Source: Clostridia bacterium
Lineage (GTDB): Bacteria; Bacillota; Clostridia; Oscillospirales; CAG-272
Length of the DNA: 15,289 nt
Reading direction: 5' to 3'
Assembly (NCBI GenBank): GCA_900770145.1
Contig: CAAGJL010000011.1
Span: 1 to 15,289, forward strand
Shown here: positions 5,551-13,872 of the stretch, piece by piece
Numbering within the stretch: the first letter of the stretch is position 1
Layout of the letters: each line of letters opens with the position of its first letter
Made by a program: the position numbers and the translations under genes
The notes under the pieces: generated by a model
The model's input: the letters and a program-made list of their open reading frames with translations, nothing else
The model's database searches: none
What the model was told of the DNA's origin: nothing

Positions 5551-6723
5551 ATGTTTCGTCTCGTTTTACGCCGTTTTGTCCGCGACCCGGATGACGTGAA
5601 CGACCCCGCGGTGCGCCGCGTGGCAGGCACGCTTTCCGCCGTGGTCGGCATCCTGATCAACCTCCTGCTGTTTGCGGCAAAATTCACAGTCGGCGTGCTT
5701 TGCGGGTCGCTTTCCGTGCGGGCGGATGCGGTCAACAACCTCTCGGACGCGGGCTCCTCTGTGATTTCGCTGGTCTCCTTCCGCATTTCCGCCAAGCCCG
5801 CCGACCGCGGGCACCCATACGGACACGCCCGTGTGGAATACATCGCCTCCATGATCATCTCCTTTTTCGTGCTTCTCGTCGGGGCGGAGCTGGTCAAAAG
5901 CTCCGTGAAAAAGCTGATCTCCCCGGTGCCCGTCACCCCGGATGCGCTGACTTTTGCGGTGCTTGGCGGCTCCGTGCTCTGTAAATTATGGATGTGTTTT
6001 TTCAACCGCAAATGGGGGAAGAAACTGGACTCCGAGGTTTTGCGCGCCACCTCCGCCGACAGCCTTTCCGACGCAATTGCCACCGGCGCGGTGTTGCTTG
6101 CCAACCTTGCAGCGCTTATTTTGCCGGAGGCGGCGCGCCCGTATGCCGACCCCGTGATGGGGCTGGCGGTGGCAGTGCTGATTCTGATGGCGGGGCTGCG
6201 CGTGCTGAACGATACCAAAAACTCGCTGATCGGGGGCGCGCCCGACCCGAAAATTTTGCAGACCATCCGCAAGATGGTGGCAGAATACCCGGAAATTCTG
6301 GGCATTCACGACCTGATGGTGCACAGTTACGGCAAAGGCTATACGTTCGCCTCTTTTCACGCGGAGGTAGACGGTAAAAAAGACATTTTCGCCACGCATG
6401 ACACGGTGGATTTAATCGAAAAACGCCTGTATGACGAGCATCATATTTCCTGCGCCGTACACATGGACCCCATCGTGACCGACGACCCGGTGCTGGAAGA
6501 ATGGAAAGAAAAAACCGAGCGCTTTGCAAAAACCCTTGACCCCCGACTCCGGATCCACGATTTCCGCATGGTGCCGGGCACCACGCACACCAATCTCATC
6601 TTTGATGTGGCGGCACCGTTCGAGGCGGCGCTGACCGACCGCGAGATCCGCGAAAAACTTGCCGGAATGATCGGCAAAGAGGATCCGCATTTCTACACCG
6701 TGATCACGGTAGACAGGGTCTGA
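5551..6723 (+). CDS. Cation diffusion facilitator, probable Mn2+ efflux (MntE-like)
   Basis: Proton-coupled divalent metal exporter of the CDF family. The 390 residues comprise a transmembrane domain (about 25-225) and a long cytoplasmic C-terminus. The TM2 metal site reads NNLSD (N62, D66) and the TM5 site reads ADSLSD (D170, D174). This N/D/D/D set resembles the one reported for manganese-type CDFs such as pneumococcal MntE, rather than the His-containing Zn or Fe/Zn sets. The loop motif HPYGHARVEYIA (88-99) is standard. The tail appears to hold two dimerisation-type modules (about 230-307 and about 325-390), as in other ~390-residue Firmicutes members. AAAGGAGG lies 9 nt before the ATG. 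It sits between an MBOAT and an MFS gene, and no metal regulator is visible. Confidence 0.92.
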   Translation: MFRLVLRRFVRDPDDVNDPAVRRVAGTLSAVVGILINLLLFAAKFTVGVLCGSLSVRADAVNNLSDAGSSVISLVSFRISAKPADRGHPYGHARVEYIASMIISFFVLLVGAELVKSSVKKLISPVPVTPDALTFAVLGGSVLCKLWMCFFNRKWGKKLDSEVLRATSADSLSDAIATGAVLLANLAALILPEAARPYADPVMGLAVAVLILMAGLRVLNDTKNSLIGGAPDPKILQTIRKMVAEYPEILGIHDLMVHSYGKGYTFASFHAEVDGKKDIFATHDTVDLIEKRLYDEHHISCAVHMDPIVTDDPVLEEWKEKTERFAKTLDPRLRIHDFRMVPGTTHTNLIFDVAAPFEAALTDREIREKLAGMIGKEDPHFYTVITVDRV

Positions 6724-6776
6724 CCCCCTGTGCTTCTCATATCGTATTCCCCTTTATTCAAAAAGAAAGGTTTATC

Positions 6777-7982
6777 ATGCAGTTTTTACATACGTATTCC
6801 GCTACCAAGAAAGCGTGTTATCTCGGCTACATTACGCAAGCCGTTACCATCAATTTTTCGCCGCTGCTGTTTGTCCGTTTCGGGCAGGAGTTTGGCATCA
6901 GTCTGACGCAAATTTCCCTGCTGATCGGCATCAATTTTACCATTCAGTTGCTCATTGATTTCTCCTCCGCCAAATTTTTGCCGCACGTCAACCTGCGCCT
7001 CATTTCCGTGCTGACGCAGATTTTTGCCGCCGCGGGGCTGGTGGGGCTGGCGTTTTTGCCGTGGGTTTTCCCCTCCCCGTTTGCAGGGCTGACGATTGCC
7101 ACCGTGCTTTGCGGCATAGGCGGCGGGCTTTCCGAGGTGCTGATCAGCCCGCTGATTGAGGCGTGTCCCTCGGAAAACAAGGCCTCCTCGATGAGTTTTC
7201 TGCACTCCTTTTACTGCTGGGGGCAGGCAGGGCTGATTCTCCTTGCGGTGCTTTTCTTCCGCTTTTTCGGGATTGAGCACTGGCGCGTGCTTGCCTGTCT
7301 GCTTGCCTTAGAGCCGATTGCCGACACGCTGCTGTTTGCCGTAGTCCCGATGCCGGAAATGAACGAGGAGGGCGGCGGAATGCCGCTGCGGCGCCTGTTC
7401 GGGATGAAACTGTTTCTGTGCCTTTTCGTCATGATTGCTGCCGCGGGCGCCGCGGAGCAGGTGATGAGCCAATGGGCTTCCAGTTTTGCCGAAAACGGGC
7501 TTGGCGTAGACAAAGCCACCGGCGACCTGCTGGGGCCCTGCCTGTTTGCCTTGCTGATGGGTGCCTCCCGCCTGATTGCCGGGCTGATTGCGGGGAAAGT
7601 TTCTTTGTTTGTCACCGTTCCGGCTTCCGCCGTGCTGTGCGTCGGCTTCTATCTGCTGGCGGGGCTTTCCTCACAACCGTTGCTTGCCCTTGCCGGGTGC
7701 GCGCTGTGCGGCTTTTCGGTGGGCGTATTCTGGCCCGGCGTGTACAGTCTTGCGGCAAAATCCATCCCGGGCGGGGGGATGCCGATGTTCTCGATTCTCG
7801 CGCTGGCGGGGGATGTGGGGTGCCTGCTGGGGCCCTCCGTCGCCGGGAAAATTGCGGACGCCAACGGGGGAAACCTGCGTGTGCCGTTTCTGATTGCCAC
7901 GGCGTTGCCCGCCGTGCTGCTGATTGCCACCGTCTGCCTGCGGGCGCTGATAAAAAAGAAAGCCCCCGCCGACAACGAGTAA
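6777..7982 (+). CDS. Major facilitator superfamily transporter, substrate unknown
   Basis: A 401-residue protein with about 12 hydrophobic segments and the two-halves layout of MFS carriers. The half-boundary loop, PMPEMNEEGGGMPLRRLF, is near residues 191-208. The sequence GGLSEVLISPLIEACP followed by LHSFYCWGQAG (about 116-151) resembles the sugar/fucose-permease-like branch. That is an impression from motif style, and transport direction and substrate cannot be assigned. The start has a GAAAGG site and lies 53 nt after the CDF stop with no terminator or promoter between them, so it is probably the last gene of the MBOAT-CDF-MFS unit. Its stop codon forms the base of a terminator stem. Confidence 0.85.
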   Translation: MQFLHTYSATKKACYLGYITQAVTINFSPLLFVRFGQEFGISLTQISLLIGINFTIQLLIDFSSAKFLPHVNLRLISVLTQIFAAAGLVGLAFLPWVFPSPFAGLTIATVLCGIGGGLSEVLISPLIEACPSENKASSMSFLHSFYCWGQAGLILLAVLFFRFFGIEHWRVLACLLALEPIADTLLFAVVPMPEMNEEGGGMPLRRLFGMKLFLCLFVMIAAAGAAEQVMSQWASSFAENGLGVDKATGDLLGPCLFALLMGASRLIAGLIAGKVSLFVTVPASAVLCVGFYLLAGLSSQPLLALAGCALCGFSVGVFWPGVYSLAAKSIPGGGMPMFSILALAGDVGCLLGPSVAGKIADANGGNLRVPFLIATALPAVLLIATVCLRALIKKKAPADNE

Positions 7983-8028
7983 GAAAAAGAAACCGGGAAA
8001 TGCCGTATTTTTCCGGTTTCTTTTTCTT
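7981..8028 (+). terminator. Terminator after the MFS gene
   Basis: AAGAAAAAGAAACCGG (7981-7996) pairs perfectly with 8013-8028, and the stem can extend by AAA/TTT around a bulged G. The GC part is short (CCGG) and the 3' arm itself forms the T-rich tract. The stop codon of the MFS gene lies in the 5' arm. The symmetric A/T arms could serve both directions. Confidence 0.72.
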
Positions 8029-8055
8029 GACAGCGTTTTGCCGATATGCTAAAAT
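8027..8055 (+). promoter_or_regulatory. Strong sigma-A promoter of the hydrolase gene
   Basis: A perfect TTGACA (8027-8032), a 17-nt spacer, and TAAAAT (8050-8055) with a TGC extended -10. The -35 shares its first two bases with the end of the preceding terminator stem. The predicted start is near 8062, leaving a leader of about 26 nt with AAAAGGAGG 5 nt before the ATG. Confidence 0.9.
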
Positions 8056-8087
8056 AAAAGCGGAAAAAATGACAAAAGGAGGTCTCT

Positions 8088-9182
8088 ATGAGCAATATTT
8101 TTGACTACTTGTCCTGGCGAGGAGATCTCACGTTCGGCAACGTGCCGCTCTCCCCGGTGGACGGGCTGATTTTCTCGGTGTTACCGTACATCCGCCTGGA
8201 AGGAATCGTGCCGGAGGCGCCGGGGGCGGAGCCGATCCGTCTTGCGGCGGCGGCAGACGCCTATTTTGCCCGCCCCGTGACCGAAACCGAGACCGGCTTT
8301 GACGACAAGCACCACCGCCTGCTGGCGGCGCTGCGCGACAGCGCGCGCTTTTCCCCGCTCCGCCTGACGGCGGCAAAAAAACTGATCGACCGCGCCGAGG
8401 GCGTGCAGTTTGCCGCCATCACGGTAATTCTGCCGGGCAACGCGCTGTTTGCGGCGTTTGAAGGCACCGACAACTCGCTGGTCGGCTGGCGGGAGGACTT
8501 CCGTATGAGTTATGACTGCCCGGTGCCGGCGCAACTGCACGCCGTGCGGTATCTGCGGGAAGTCGCCGCCGCGTTCCCCTTGCGCAAAATCTACCTCGGC
8601 GGGCACTCCAAGGGGGGCAATCTCGCCATGTTTGCCGCCATCCACAGCCCGGTGGAAGTGCGCGAACGCATGAAAACGGTATTCAACTGCGACGGGCCGG
8701 GGTTCTGCGACGAAACGCTTTCCACCCCCGAATACGCAGAGGTGCGTTCCCGCATTCAGAATTATCTGCCGGAGTCCTCAATCGTAGGGGTCTTGCTGGA
8801 ACACGACACCAACTGCAAAATCGTCAAAAGCACCGCCGCGGGGATTATGCAGCATGACGCCTACTCGTGGGAAATTTCGGGCGCGGATTTTGTATATACC
8901 CCGGAACGCACTGCGTTTGGCAAGCGCACGGAGGCGATTCTCGCCCGTTTCGTGCAGGAACTCTCCCCGGAGCGGAAACGCCAGTTCAGCGAGGCGCTGT
9001 TCACCATCCTGGAGCGCGCGGAGCTGACAAGGCTTGACGATCTCGGCACCGGGAAAATCAAACTGCTGCGCAATCTGTACCGCGCGTATTCCGGGCTTTC
9101 GCCCGACGTGCGGGAAATCCTTGCCGACTCTCTCGGCGCCCTGACCGAATCCCGCCGGGCAGAAAAGAAATCCTCCGGCTGA
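8088..9182 (+). CDS. Mbeg1-like (DUF2974) alpha/beta hydrolase, putative lipase/esterase
   Basis: A 364-residue protein whose start, SNIFDYLSWRGDLTF, is characteristic of the DUF2974/Mbeg1-like family, a lipase-class-3-related alpha/beta hydrolase group. The nucleophile elbow is GGHSKGGN (Ser about 174). Candidate partners are Asp about 202 in FNCDGPG and His about 256 in MQHDAYSWE. The segment FEGTDNSLVGWREDF (about 124-138) matches the early oxyanion/GTD region of class-3 lipases. There is no signal peptide or membrane segment, so it is probably cytoplasmic. The natural substrate is unknown, and the lipase activity is inferred from the fold. It is a single-gene unit with its own strong promoter and the bidirectional terminator downstream. 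Confidence 0.88.
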   Translation: MSNIFDYLSWRGDLTFGNVPLSPVDGLIFSVLPYIRLEGIVPEAPGAEPIRLAAAADAYFARPVTETETGFDDKHHRLLAALRDSARFSPLRLTAAKKLIDRAEGVQFAAITVILPGNALFAAFEGTDNSLVGWREDFRMSYDCPVPAQLHAVRYLREVAAAFPLRKIYLGGHSKGGNLAMFAAIHSPVEVRERMKTVFNCDGPGFCDETLSTPEYAEVRSRIQNYLPESSIVGVLLEHDTNCKIVKSTAAGIMQHDAYSWEISGADFVYTPERTAFGKRTEAILARFVQELSPERKRQFSEALFTILERAELTRLDDLGTGKIKLLRNLYRAYSGLSPDVREILADSLGALTESRRAEKKSSG

Positions 9183-9293
9183 ACGCGGAACACCGACGAA
9201 TACGCTTCTCTAGCAGGGGGGCGCCCGTCGGTCGCCCGCGTTTGAGCGGTTTTACCCCGCCCGCAAATAAAGTTCTTTTCTGCACGACAGGGC

Positions 9294-9333
9294 AAAAAAA
9301 CGCTCCCCGCAACAGCGCGGGGAGCGTTTTTTT
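9294..9333. terminator. Bidirectional terminator between convergent genes
   Basis: AAAAAAACGCTCCCCGC (9294-9310) and its exact complement (9317-9333) form a 17-bp stem with a 6-nt loop, a 10-bp GC-rich core, and a run of seven T on either strand. It serves the hydrolase gene on the plus strand and the DUF4340 gene on the minus strand, whose stop codon touches the stem at 9333. Confidence 0.96.
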
Positions 9334-11270
9334 CAGGTTTTATTTTGCGGGTAAATGGTCACGCCGGGGTCGTTGAGCAGAACGCGACCGAGATCGTTGA
9401 AAATCTTGGTCGTGCGGGCGCGTTCCATATAAAACTCGCCCTTGCCGTCCAGCGTCATAAACGACTGGCGATCCGCGTAATGGTAGAAGCGGTAATACCG
9501 CGTGACGGTCTTTTTACCCATATTGAAGCGCATGGTGATGATGATGTCCGCGCCGTCGTCTCCGCTTGCTCGATAGGCGTCCATCTGCTCCTCGCTCAGC
9601 GCCTGTGCATAGCCGCTCAGGGACGAATAAATCAGCGTCTGATAAAATTGGCGGAACGGGGTGGTGCCCGTCAATTCCATGCGGACGTTTTCGGTGCCGC
9701 GCAGATAGTCGGCAATCACGCGCAGTTTGGTGGTGTCCATGGTGCCGTCCTCACTCGTGGGAGAGGCGGAGTTGTCCAGCAGGAATCTGGCAAACGTAAC
9801 GCCGGTCAGCCCCTCGGCGGTGCCGACCTTGCCGGAGACGGTAATCTCCTCACAATAGCCGATATTACCGGTGAACACGTCGGCAGAAATCCACTCAAAC
9901 GAGTTCCACTCCAGAAATTCCAGATCCGACCGGCTGACCTCCACCACCATATCGTAAATCTCGGCAAACAGATAATAGGTGCCGTCCTCGGTCATCGGGC
10001 TGATCCATACGATCTGATCGTATTTGGAAGTAACGGTTTGGGACGAATTGCGGCTTTCGTTATACGTAAATTCCAGCACGTACGCCACGCCGTATTTCAG
10101 GGCGAACGTCGCTTCGTCCAGCGGGTCGCTTTCGCGGTTAATCTGCACGGTGCGCAAAGGGGACATCAGTTGCAGGTTTTGCAGGCAGTCGTCCGCGTGA
10201 TAGGAGTTGATGGTATAGCCCGACAGACTTCCCTGCGCCACATACGGGATGTTGGCATAGAAAGTGCCGTTGCGGTTTTCGATCGGCTCATAAGAAAACT
10301 TGATGATCTGATCCAGCCGCCCGCCGCTGCTGACGAAATCGTGCGGCACGCGGGAGAGCGTAAAGTTGGTCACGTCAAAATACGTGGTGGAATTCATCGG
10401 AACGACGCCCAGCGGGGTCACAAAGTCCTCCGTGGTGCCGAGCAGAGTGGCGGCAAAGGTAGAGGTGCCCTCCGCCTCTTGCAGTTCTTTCATCACGTAC
10501 ACCGAGTCACGCCCCACGTAGCGGACGTAATAACCCGCGCCGGAGGTAATCTCGTTGCCGATCAGCACCTTGTGCGCGGTGCCGTCGGTGGCGGTGATAA
10601 CGAAGTACTTTTTCGCGTCGTCCGGGTTGTCGGGCAAGCCGTATTCGGCGTAGCCGTTTGCGGCAAAGCCGTACGCCACGTTGGGGTCGGAAAGATCCAG
10701 CCGCGCCAGCGTGGAGGTGTACCCCGTCAGCGTGACCAGCGTGGCAAACATCGTGGAATTATAGGCAATGCCGGGGTAGTTTTCAATCATAAAGGATCCG
10801 TCATCCTTTTTGACAAAGGCGAAAGCGTCCTTTTCGTTGACCACCCGGATGGAGGCGATGTCCGCGCGTTCCAGTTTCGGATAAATCAGCACGTTATATG
10901 ACTGATTGTAATAATCAAACTCCAGTTTTTCGGAGCCCTCGGTCGGCACCATGGCAATGATGGTGTACTTGCCGGAGGCAGAGTCCACCCGCACGATGGT
11001 GCTGGCGGCGGTGACGTAGTTCCCGTCCTCGTCCGTGCGGCATTTGTTGCCGCTCTCGTCGAGCAGGACATACACGCCGCCTTTGAATTGAATCTGGTAC
11101 TTGGTGCCGTCAAAATCCTTGAACACCGTGCGGGAGGTCAACAACCATACGATGAGAAACGCCACGGCAAGCAGAACGACCACACCAAGCCCGATGAAGA
11201 CCGACAGGCGCCGGCGGTAAAGCGCCGAACGCTTTTTTGCCCTTACGGGTGGTTTTTTTTGTTCCGTCAT
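9333..11270 (-). CDS. DUF4340-type membrane-anchored protein of the GldFG-like ABC system
   Basis: A 645-residue protein with a basic cytoplasmic N-terminus (PPVRAKKRSALYRRR), one membrane segment (about 22-45), and a large domain predicted outside the membrane. The domain is rich in beta-type sequence with YxI/FxV repeats and carries no recognisable catalytic motif. The architecture and position after a GldG-like gene match the DUF4340 proteins found with GldF/GldG-type ABC permeases. The function is unknown. A role as a scaffold or substrate-handling subunit on the outer face is inference. The start overlaps the gldG-like stop as ATGA (11270-11267), with AAGGAG upstream, so translation is coupled. 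It is the last gene of the operon and ends at the bidirectional terminator. Confidence 0.82.
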   Translation of the reverse strand: MTEQKKPPVRAKKRSALYRRRLSVFIGLGVVVLLAVAFLIVWLLTSRTVFKDFDGTKYQIQFKGGVYVLLDESGNKCRTDEDGNYVTAASTIVRVDSASGKYTIIAMVPTEGSEKLEFDYYNQSYNVLIYPKLERADIASIRVVNEKDAFAFVKKDDGSFMIENYPGIAYNSTMFATLVTLTGYTSTLARLDLSDPNVAYGFAANGYAEYGLPDNPDDAKKYFVITATDGTAHKVLIGNEITSGAGYYVRYVGRDSVYVMKELQEAEGTSTFAATLLGTTEDFVTPLGVVPMNSTTYFDVTNFTLSRVPHDFVSSGGRLDQIIKFSYEPIENRNGTFYANIPYVAQGSLSGYTINSYHADDCLQNLQLMSPLRTVQINRESDPLDEATFALKYGVAYVLEFTYNESRNSSQTVTSKYDQIVWISPMTEDGTYYLFAEIYDMVVEVSRSDLEFLEWNSFEWISADVFTGNIGYCEEITVSGKVGTAEGLTGVTFARFLLDNSASPTSEDGTMDTTKLRVIADYLRGTENVRMELTGTTPFRQFYQTLIYSSLSGYAQALSEEQMDAYRASGDDGADIIITMRFNMGKKTVTRYYRFYHYADRQSFMTLDGKGEFYMERARTTKIFNDLGRVLLNDPGVTIYPQNKT

Positions 11271-12988
11271 GCGTATTTTCTCCTTATGATTACAAAAGTT
11301 CCGGCAAGGAAGATCACCGCGGCGGGTACCACGGTCAGCACGATGGTGTATTGGTTGGCGGCTTTGGAGGTGATGCTGTCAATTTCGGTATCCGTGAAGT
11401 ATTTGCAGTCGAGCGAAACCGGAATCACGGCGCGCCCCAGCACGTTGCAGGCGTAGGTCACGACGGCGTGGTTGCCGTAGCCGCTGTTGTTCAGTGCGGA
11501 GGCAGAGGCAAACTGCGTGGAGGCAACTGCCATCACATAGGCATACGTGGTCTCCCCCACGGCGGGGCTTTTGGTTTCACAGGTCACTTTCATATACGAA
11601 AACGCCTGCTCGTTACCCAGCTCCGAGGCTTTGGCAACCACTCTGCCGCCGGCTTCCGCCACGGCGCCGGAGGTGGAAAGAAACACGTCATAACTGTCGC
11701 GCAGGATGCCGTTTTTGAAGTAGGTGCTGCTCCAGGTGTCGGTATCCTCGTTGTAAATCTCCTCATACGCGTCGGGGTTGACCAGTGCGGTCGTCTGCGG
11801 GAAGAGCACCGGCTTCGGGTGCTCCGCGCGGCGCAGCTGCGCGGTGATGGAGGCGCCGAGCCCCCCGGTCGTGTACGTGCCCTTGACGTTATAGCCGCCC
11901 GCGCTGAGCGACGCATTGGCGTCCTTGATCAGATACGGCGTCTCGCCCGAACGGGCAATTTTGATGCCCCATTCGTTGAGAAAATCCTCAAAGTTGGGCA
12001 GCACCGGGGTGTTGTAGTTCACAAATACCATCAGTGCGTTATTGTTGTCCAGATACCGATCCAGTTTTTCCAGTTCCGACACGGTGGAGTACTCATTCTT
12101 CACCTGAAAATCGCTCTGAGGGTTGAACACCAGCATCAGCCGGCAGTCCGCGGGGATGTCCTCTTTGGTCAGGTCGATCTGGCGCACAGTGTAGCCGGTT
12201 TCATACAGCACGGTCAGAAGCGTGCTGTCCGCGGTCAGGGAATCGGACTCCCCGTGGTTGTAGGTCACGCACACCACCGGGGACTCGGCTCGCGTCACGG
12301 CGAGCACGCCGGAAATCAGGCGCTGCTCCCCGTTATAGCCGATGATGTTCTTCCCGGCGGAGTCATAGGTGTAAAGCGAGGAGAGCGAATACACGCGGGA
12401 TTCGGTGCCGCTGGTCACAATGACGCTTTGCGAGTTGATGTCCTGCCCCGACGTCTCCTTGTATTTCAGCACCTCGGAGGGATTGGTGTACACGTCCACG
12501 TATTTCACGTGGATGTTGTCATACCGTTTGACCAGTTCCAGCACGGTGTAAAGCGCGTAACGCTGGCTGGTGTTGGCTTCCAGCACGTCTTTGTCCGAGC
12601 AGAAGATAAAGGTTACGTCCGGGCTTTGCCGCAGATAATAATAGCGCGAAACGTCGCTCTCGCCGGGCACCAGCCCCGTGACCTCGTGATAACCGGTCAC
12701 CATCTGGTTTTCCGCATCGCGCTCCGCCTCATAGTAGGCGGTGCCCTCCTGCGCGATGGCGCCGCCGGCGCAGGGCGTGTAGATGTTGAGATAGTTGTCG
12801 TCCAACAGTTTTTTCGCCTCGTCGGAGAGGGTGTACACCTGCTCCGACGTCATGTCGATATACCACACAAACTTGCGGGAAAGCGCGGTGAAAATGGCGT
12901 TGAACAGAATCACCGCCGCGATAATGATGATGGTAAACGCCAGCGAAACGCTGCCGTAACGGAATTTTTTGCTATGAAAAAGGTTCAT
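11267..12988 (-). CDS. GldG-like ABC transporter auxiliary protein
   Basis: A 573-residue protein with an N-terminal membrane segment (about 12-34), a large extracytoplasmic part and a C-terminal membrane segment (about 547-566) ending IIRRKYA. The sequence just after the first segment, WYIDMTSEQVYTLSDEAKKL (about 42-61), is the hallmark of the GldG/ABC-auxiliary family. In Bacteroidetes GldG works with GldA and GldF and is needed for gliding. In Firmicutes homologues the cargo is unknown and gliding is not implied. The GAGGAGGT ribosome site overlaps the stop codon of the permease gene 12 nt upstream. The long extracytoplasmic region has no visible active site. Confidence 0.88.
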   Translation of the reverse strand: MNLFHSKKFRYGSVSLAFTIIIIAAVILFNAIFTALSRKFVWYIDMTSEQVYTLSDEAKKLLDDNYLNIYTPCAGGAIAQEGTAYYEAERDAENQMVTGYHEVTGLVPGESDVSRYYYLRQSPDVTFIFCSDKDVLEANTSQRYALYTVLELVKRYDNIHVKYVDVYTNPSEVLKYKETSGQDINSQSVIVTSGTESRVYSLSSLYTYDSAGKNIIGYNGEQRLISGVLAVTRAESPVVCVTYNHGESDSLTADSTLLTVLYETGYTVRQIDLTKEDIPADCRLMLVFNPQSDFQVKNEYSTVSELEKLDRYLDNNNALMVFVNYNTPVLPNFEDFLNEWGIKIARSGETPYLIKDANASLSAGGYNVKGTYTTGGLGASITAQLRRAEHPKPVLFPQTTALVNPDAYEEIYNEDTDTWSSTYFKNGILRDSYDVFLSTSGAVAEAGGRVVAKASELGNEQAFSYMKVTCETKSPAVGETTYAYVMAVASTQFASASALNNSGYGNHAVVTYACNVLGRAVIPVSLDCKYFTDTEIDSITSKAANQYTIVLTVVPAAVIFLAGTFVIIRRKYA

Positions 12989-13000
12989 ACCGGCACCTCC

Positions 13001-13744
13001 TCAGCCCCAGCGGCGCTGGTCATAAACCCGCATCGTCAGGAACAGAAACACCCCGGCGATGGAAAGGTAATAGAGCAACGCAGAGAAATCAAACAGCCCG
13101 TAGGCAAACCGGTCAAACCGGCTGAGCACCGAGATCCAGTCCAGCACGGTGCGAAGAAATGCGGAGCCGATGTAGGAGTTGAAAATACCGATCAGCACCA
13201 TCACCACAATCACGGCAATCGTAATCACCGCCGCGGAAAGCTGACTTTCGGTCAGGGACGAGATAAACAGCCCCACCGCGATAAACGCCGCGCCGATGAG
13301 AATCACGCCGATCAGACACCCGACCAACTGCCCGCCAACCGGGCCCACATGCGCCCCGCCGACCGCGCTGCTTGCTTCCACCACCGCGTAGGAAAACAGC
13401 GGGAAGAAGTTGATGCAGGACGCCAATATCGTGGCAACAAACAGTGACAGCGCCGCAAGGTACTTGCCCATCACCATTCCGGGGATGGTAATCGGGGCGG
13501 TCAGCAGCAGCTGCTCGGTTTTGGTCTTGCGCTCCTCGGAAAACAGGCGCATCGTCAGGAGCGGAATCAGCACGATGAAAGAAAAAATCATGTACTGAAA
13601 ATACGAGGTGGTATCATAACTCGCCCGCTGTAAGGTGGTCATACAGCAGATCAGCGCGCTGGCGGCAAGAAAAATGCCGGTATACACGTACCCGATCGGG
13701 GTCGTGAAATAGGCGCGCAGTTCTTTTTTGAAAACAGCAAACAT
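13001..13744 (-). CDS. ABC-2 type permease (GldF/NosY-like)
   Basis: Membrane channel subunit of the ABC system, 247 residues with about six hydrophobic segments (roughly 13-35, 50-68, 92-122, 139-163, 168-196, 220-238). The conserved cytoplasmic motif FSEERKTKTEQLLLTAPI (68-85) is typical of GldF/NosY-type permeases and probably contacts the ATPase. No other ATG, GTG or TTG lies in frame between the ribosome site and the ATG at 13744, so that start is forced even though the Shine-Dalgarno is 27 nt away. A hairpin in between appears to correct the distance (see 13754-13796). The gene lies 128 nt after the ATPase gene, with no terminator or good promoter in the gap. Confidence 0.9.
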   Translation of the reverse strand: MFAVFKKELRAYFTTPIGYVYTGIFLAASALICCMTTLQRASYDTTSYFQYMIFSFIVLIPLLTMRLFSEERKTKTEQLLLTAPITIPGMVMGKYLAALSLFVATILASCINFFPLFSYAVVEASSAVGGAHVGPVGGQLVGCLIGVILIGAAFIAVGLFISSLTESQLSAAVITIAVIVVMVLIGIFNSYIGSAFLRTVLDWISVLSRFDRFAYGLFDFSALLYYLSIAGVFLFLTMRVYDQRRWG

Positions 13745-13753
13745 AAATGTCGG

Positions 13754-13796
13754 TTCGGCAGAGTGCCGAAACTCCTTTCTGATAGCCTGACAGGAG
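13754..13796 (-). promoter_or_regulatory. Unusual ribosome-binding region of the permease gene: distant SD, spacer hairpin, anti-SD
   Basis: The minus-strand order is: CTCCT (13796-13792), SD AGAAAGGAG (13780-13772), hairpin TTCGGCA-CTC-TGCCGAA (13770-13754), 9 nt, ATG (13744). The SD-to-ATG gap is 27 nt, too long for normal initiation. Folding the perfect 7-bp hairpin removes 17 nt and leaves 10 nt. CTCCT can pair with the AGGAG of the SD across a 15-nt loop, so the site could also be closed. The base pairing is visible in the sequence; its use in translation is inferred. Confidence 0.65.
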
Positions 13797-13872
13797 ATAT
13801 CCGAACCCGGTTTTCGCGGGCGGATTTTCCGTCATACTGCGTTAAAATACTCGGGAATATAGAGGCTACGGG

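Noticed and set aside
9345..10901. 518-codon plus-strand open frame opposite the DUF4340 gene
   Set aside because: Same shadow pattern (V/H/R/G-rich, no motif), and it starts just behind the bidirectional terminator with no promoter.
11237..13447. 736-codon plus-strand open frame opposite the GldG-like and permease genes
   Set aside because: H/R/G-rich shadow translation with no ribosome site. The opposite strand holds clear family motifs and coupled operon structure. Long antisense frames are common in GC-rich DNA with biased third positions.
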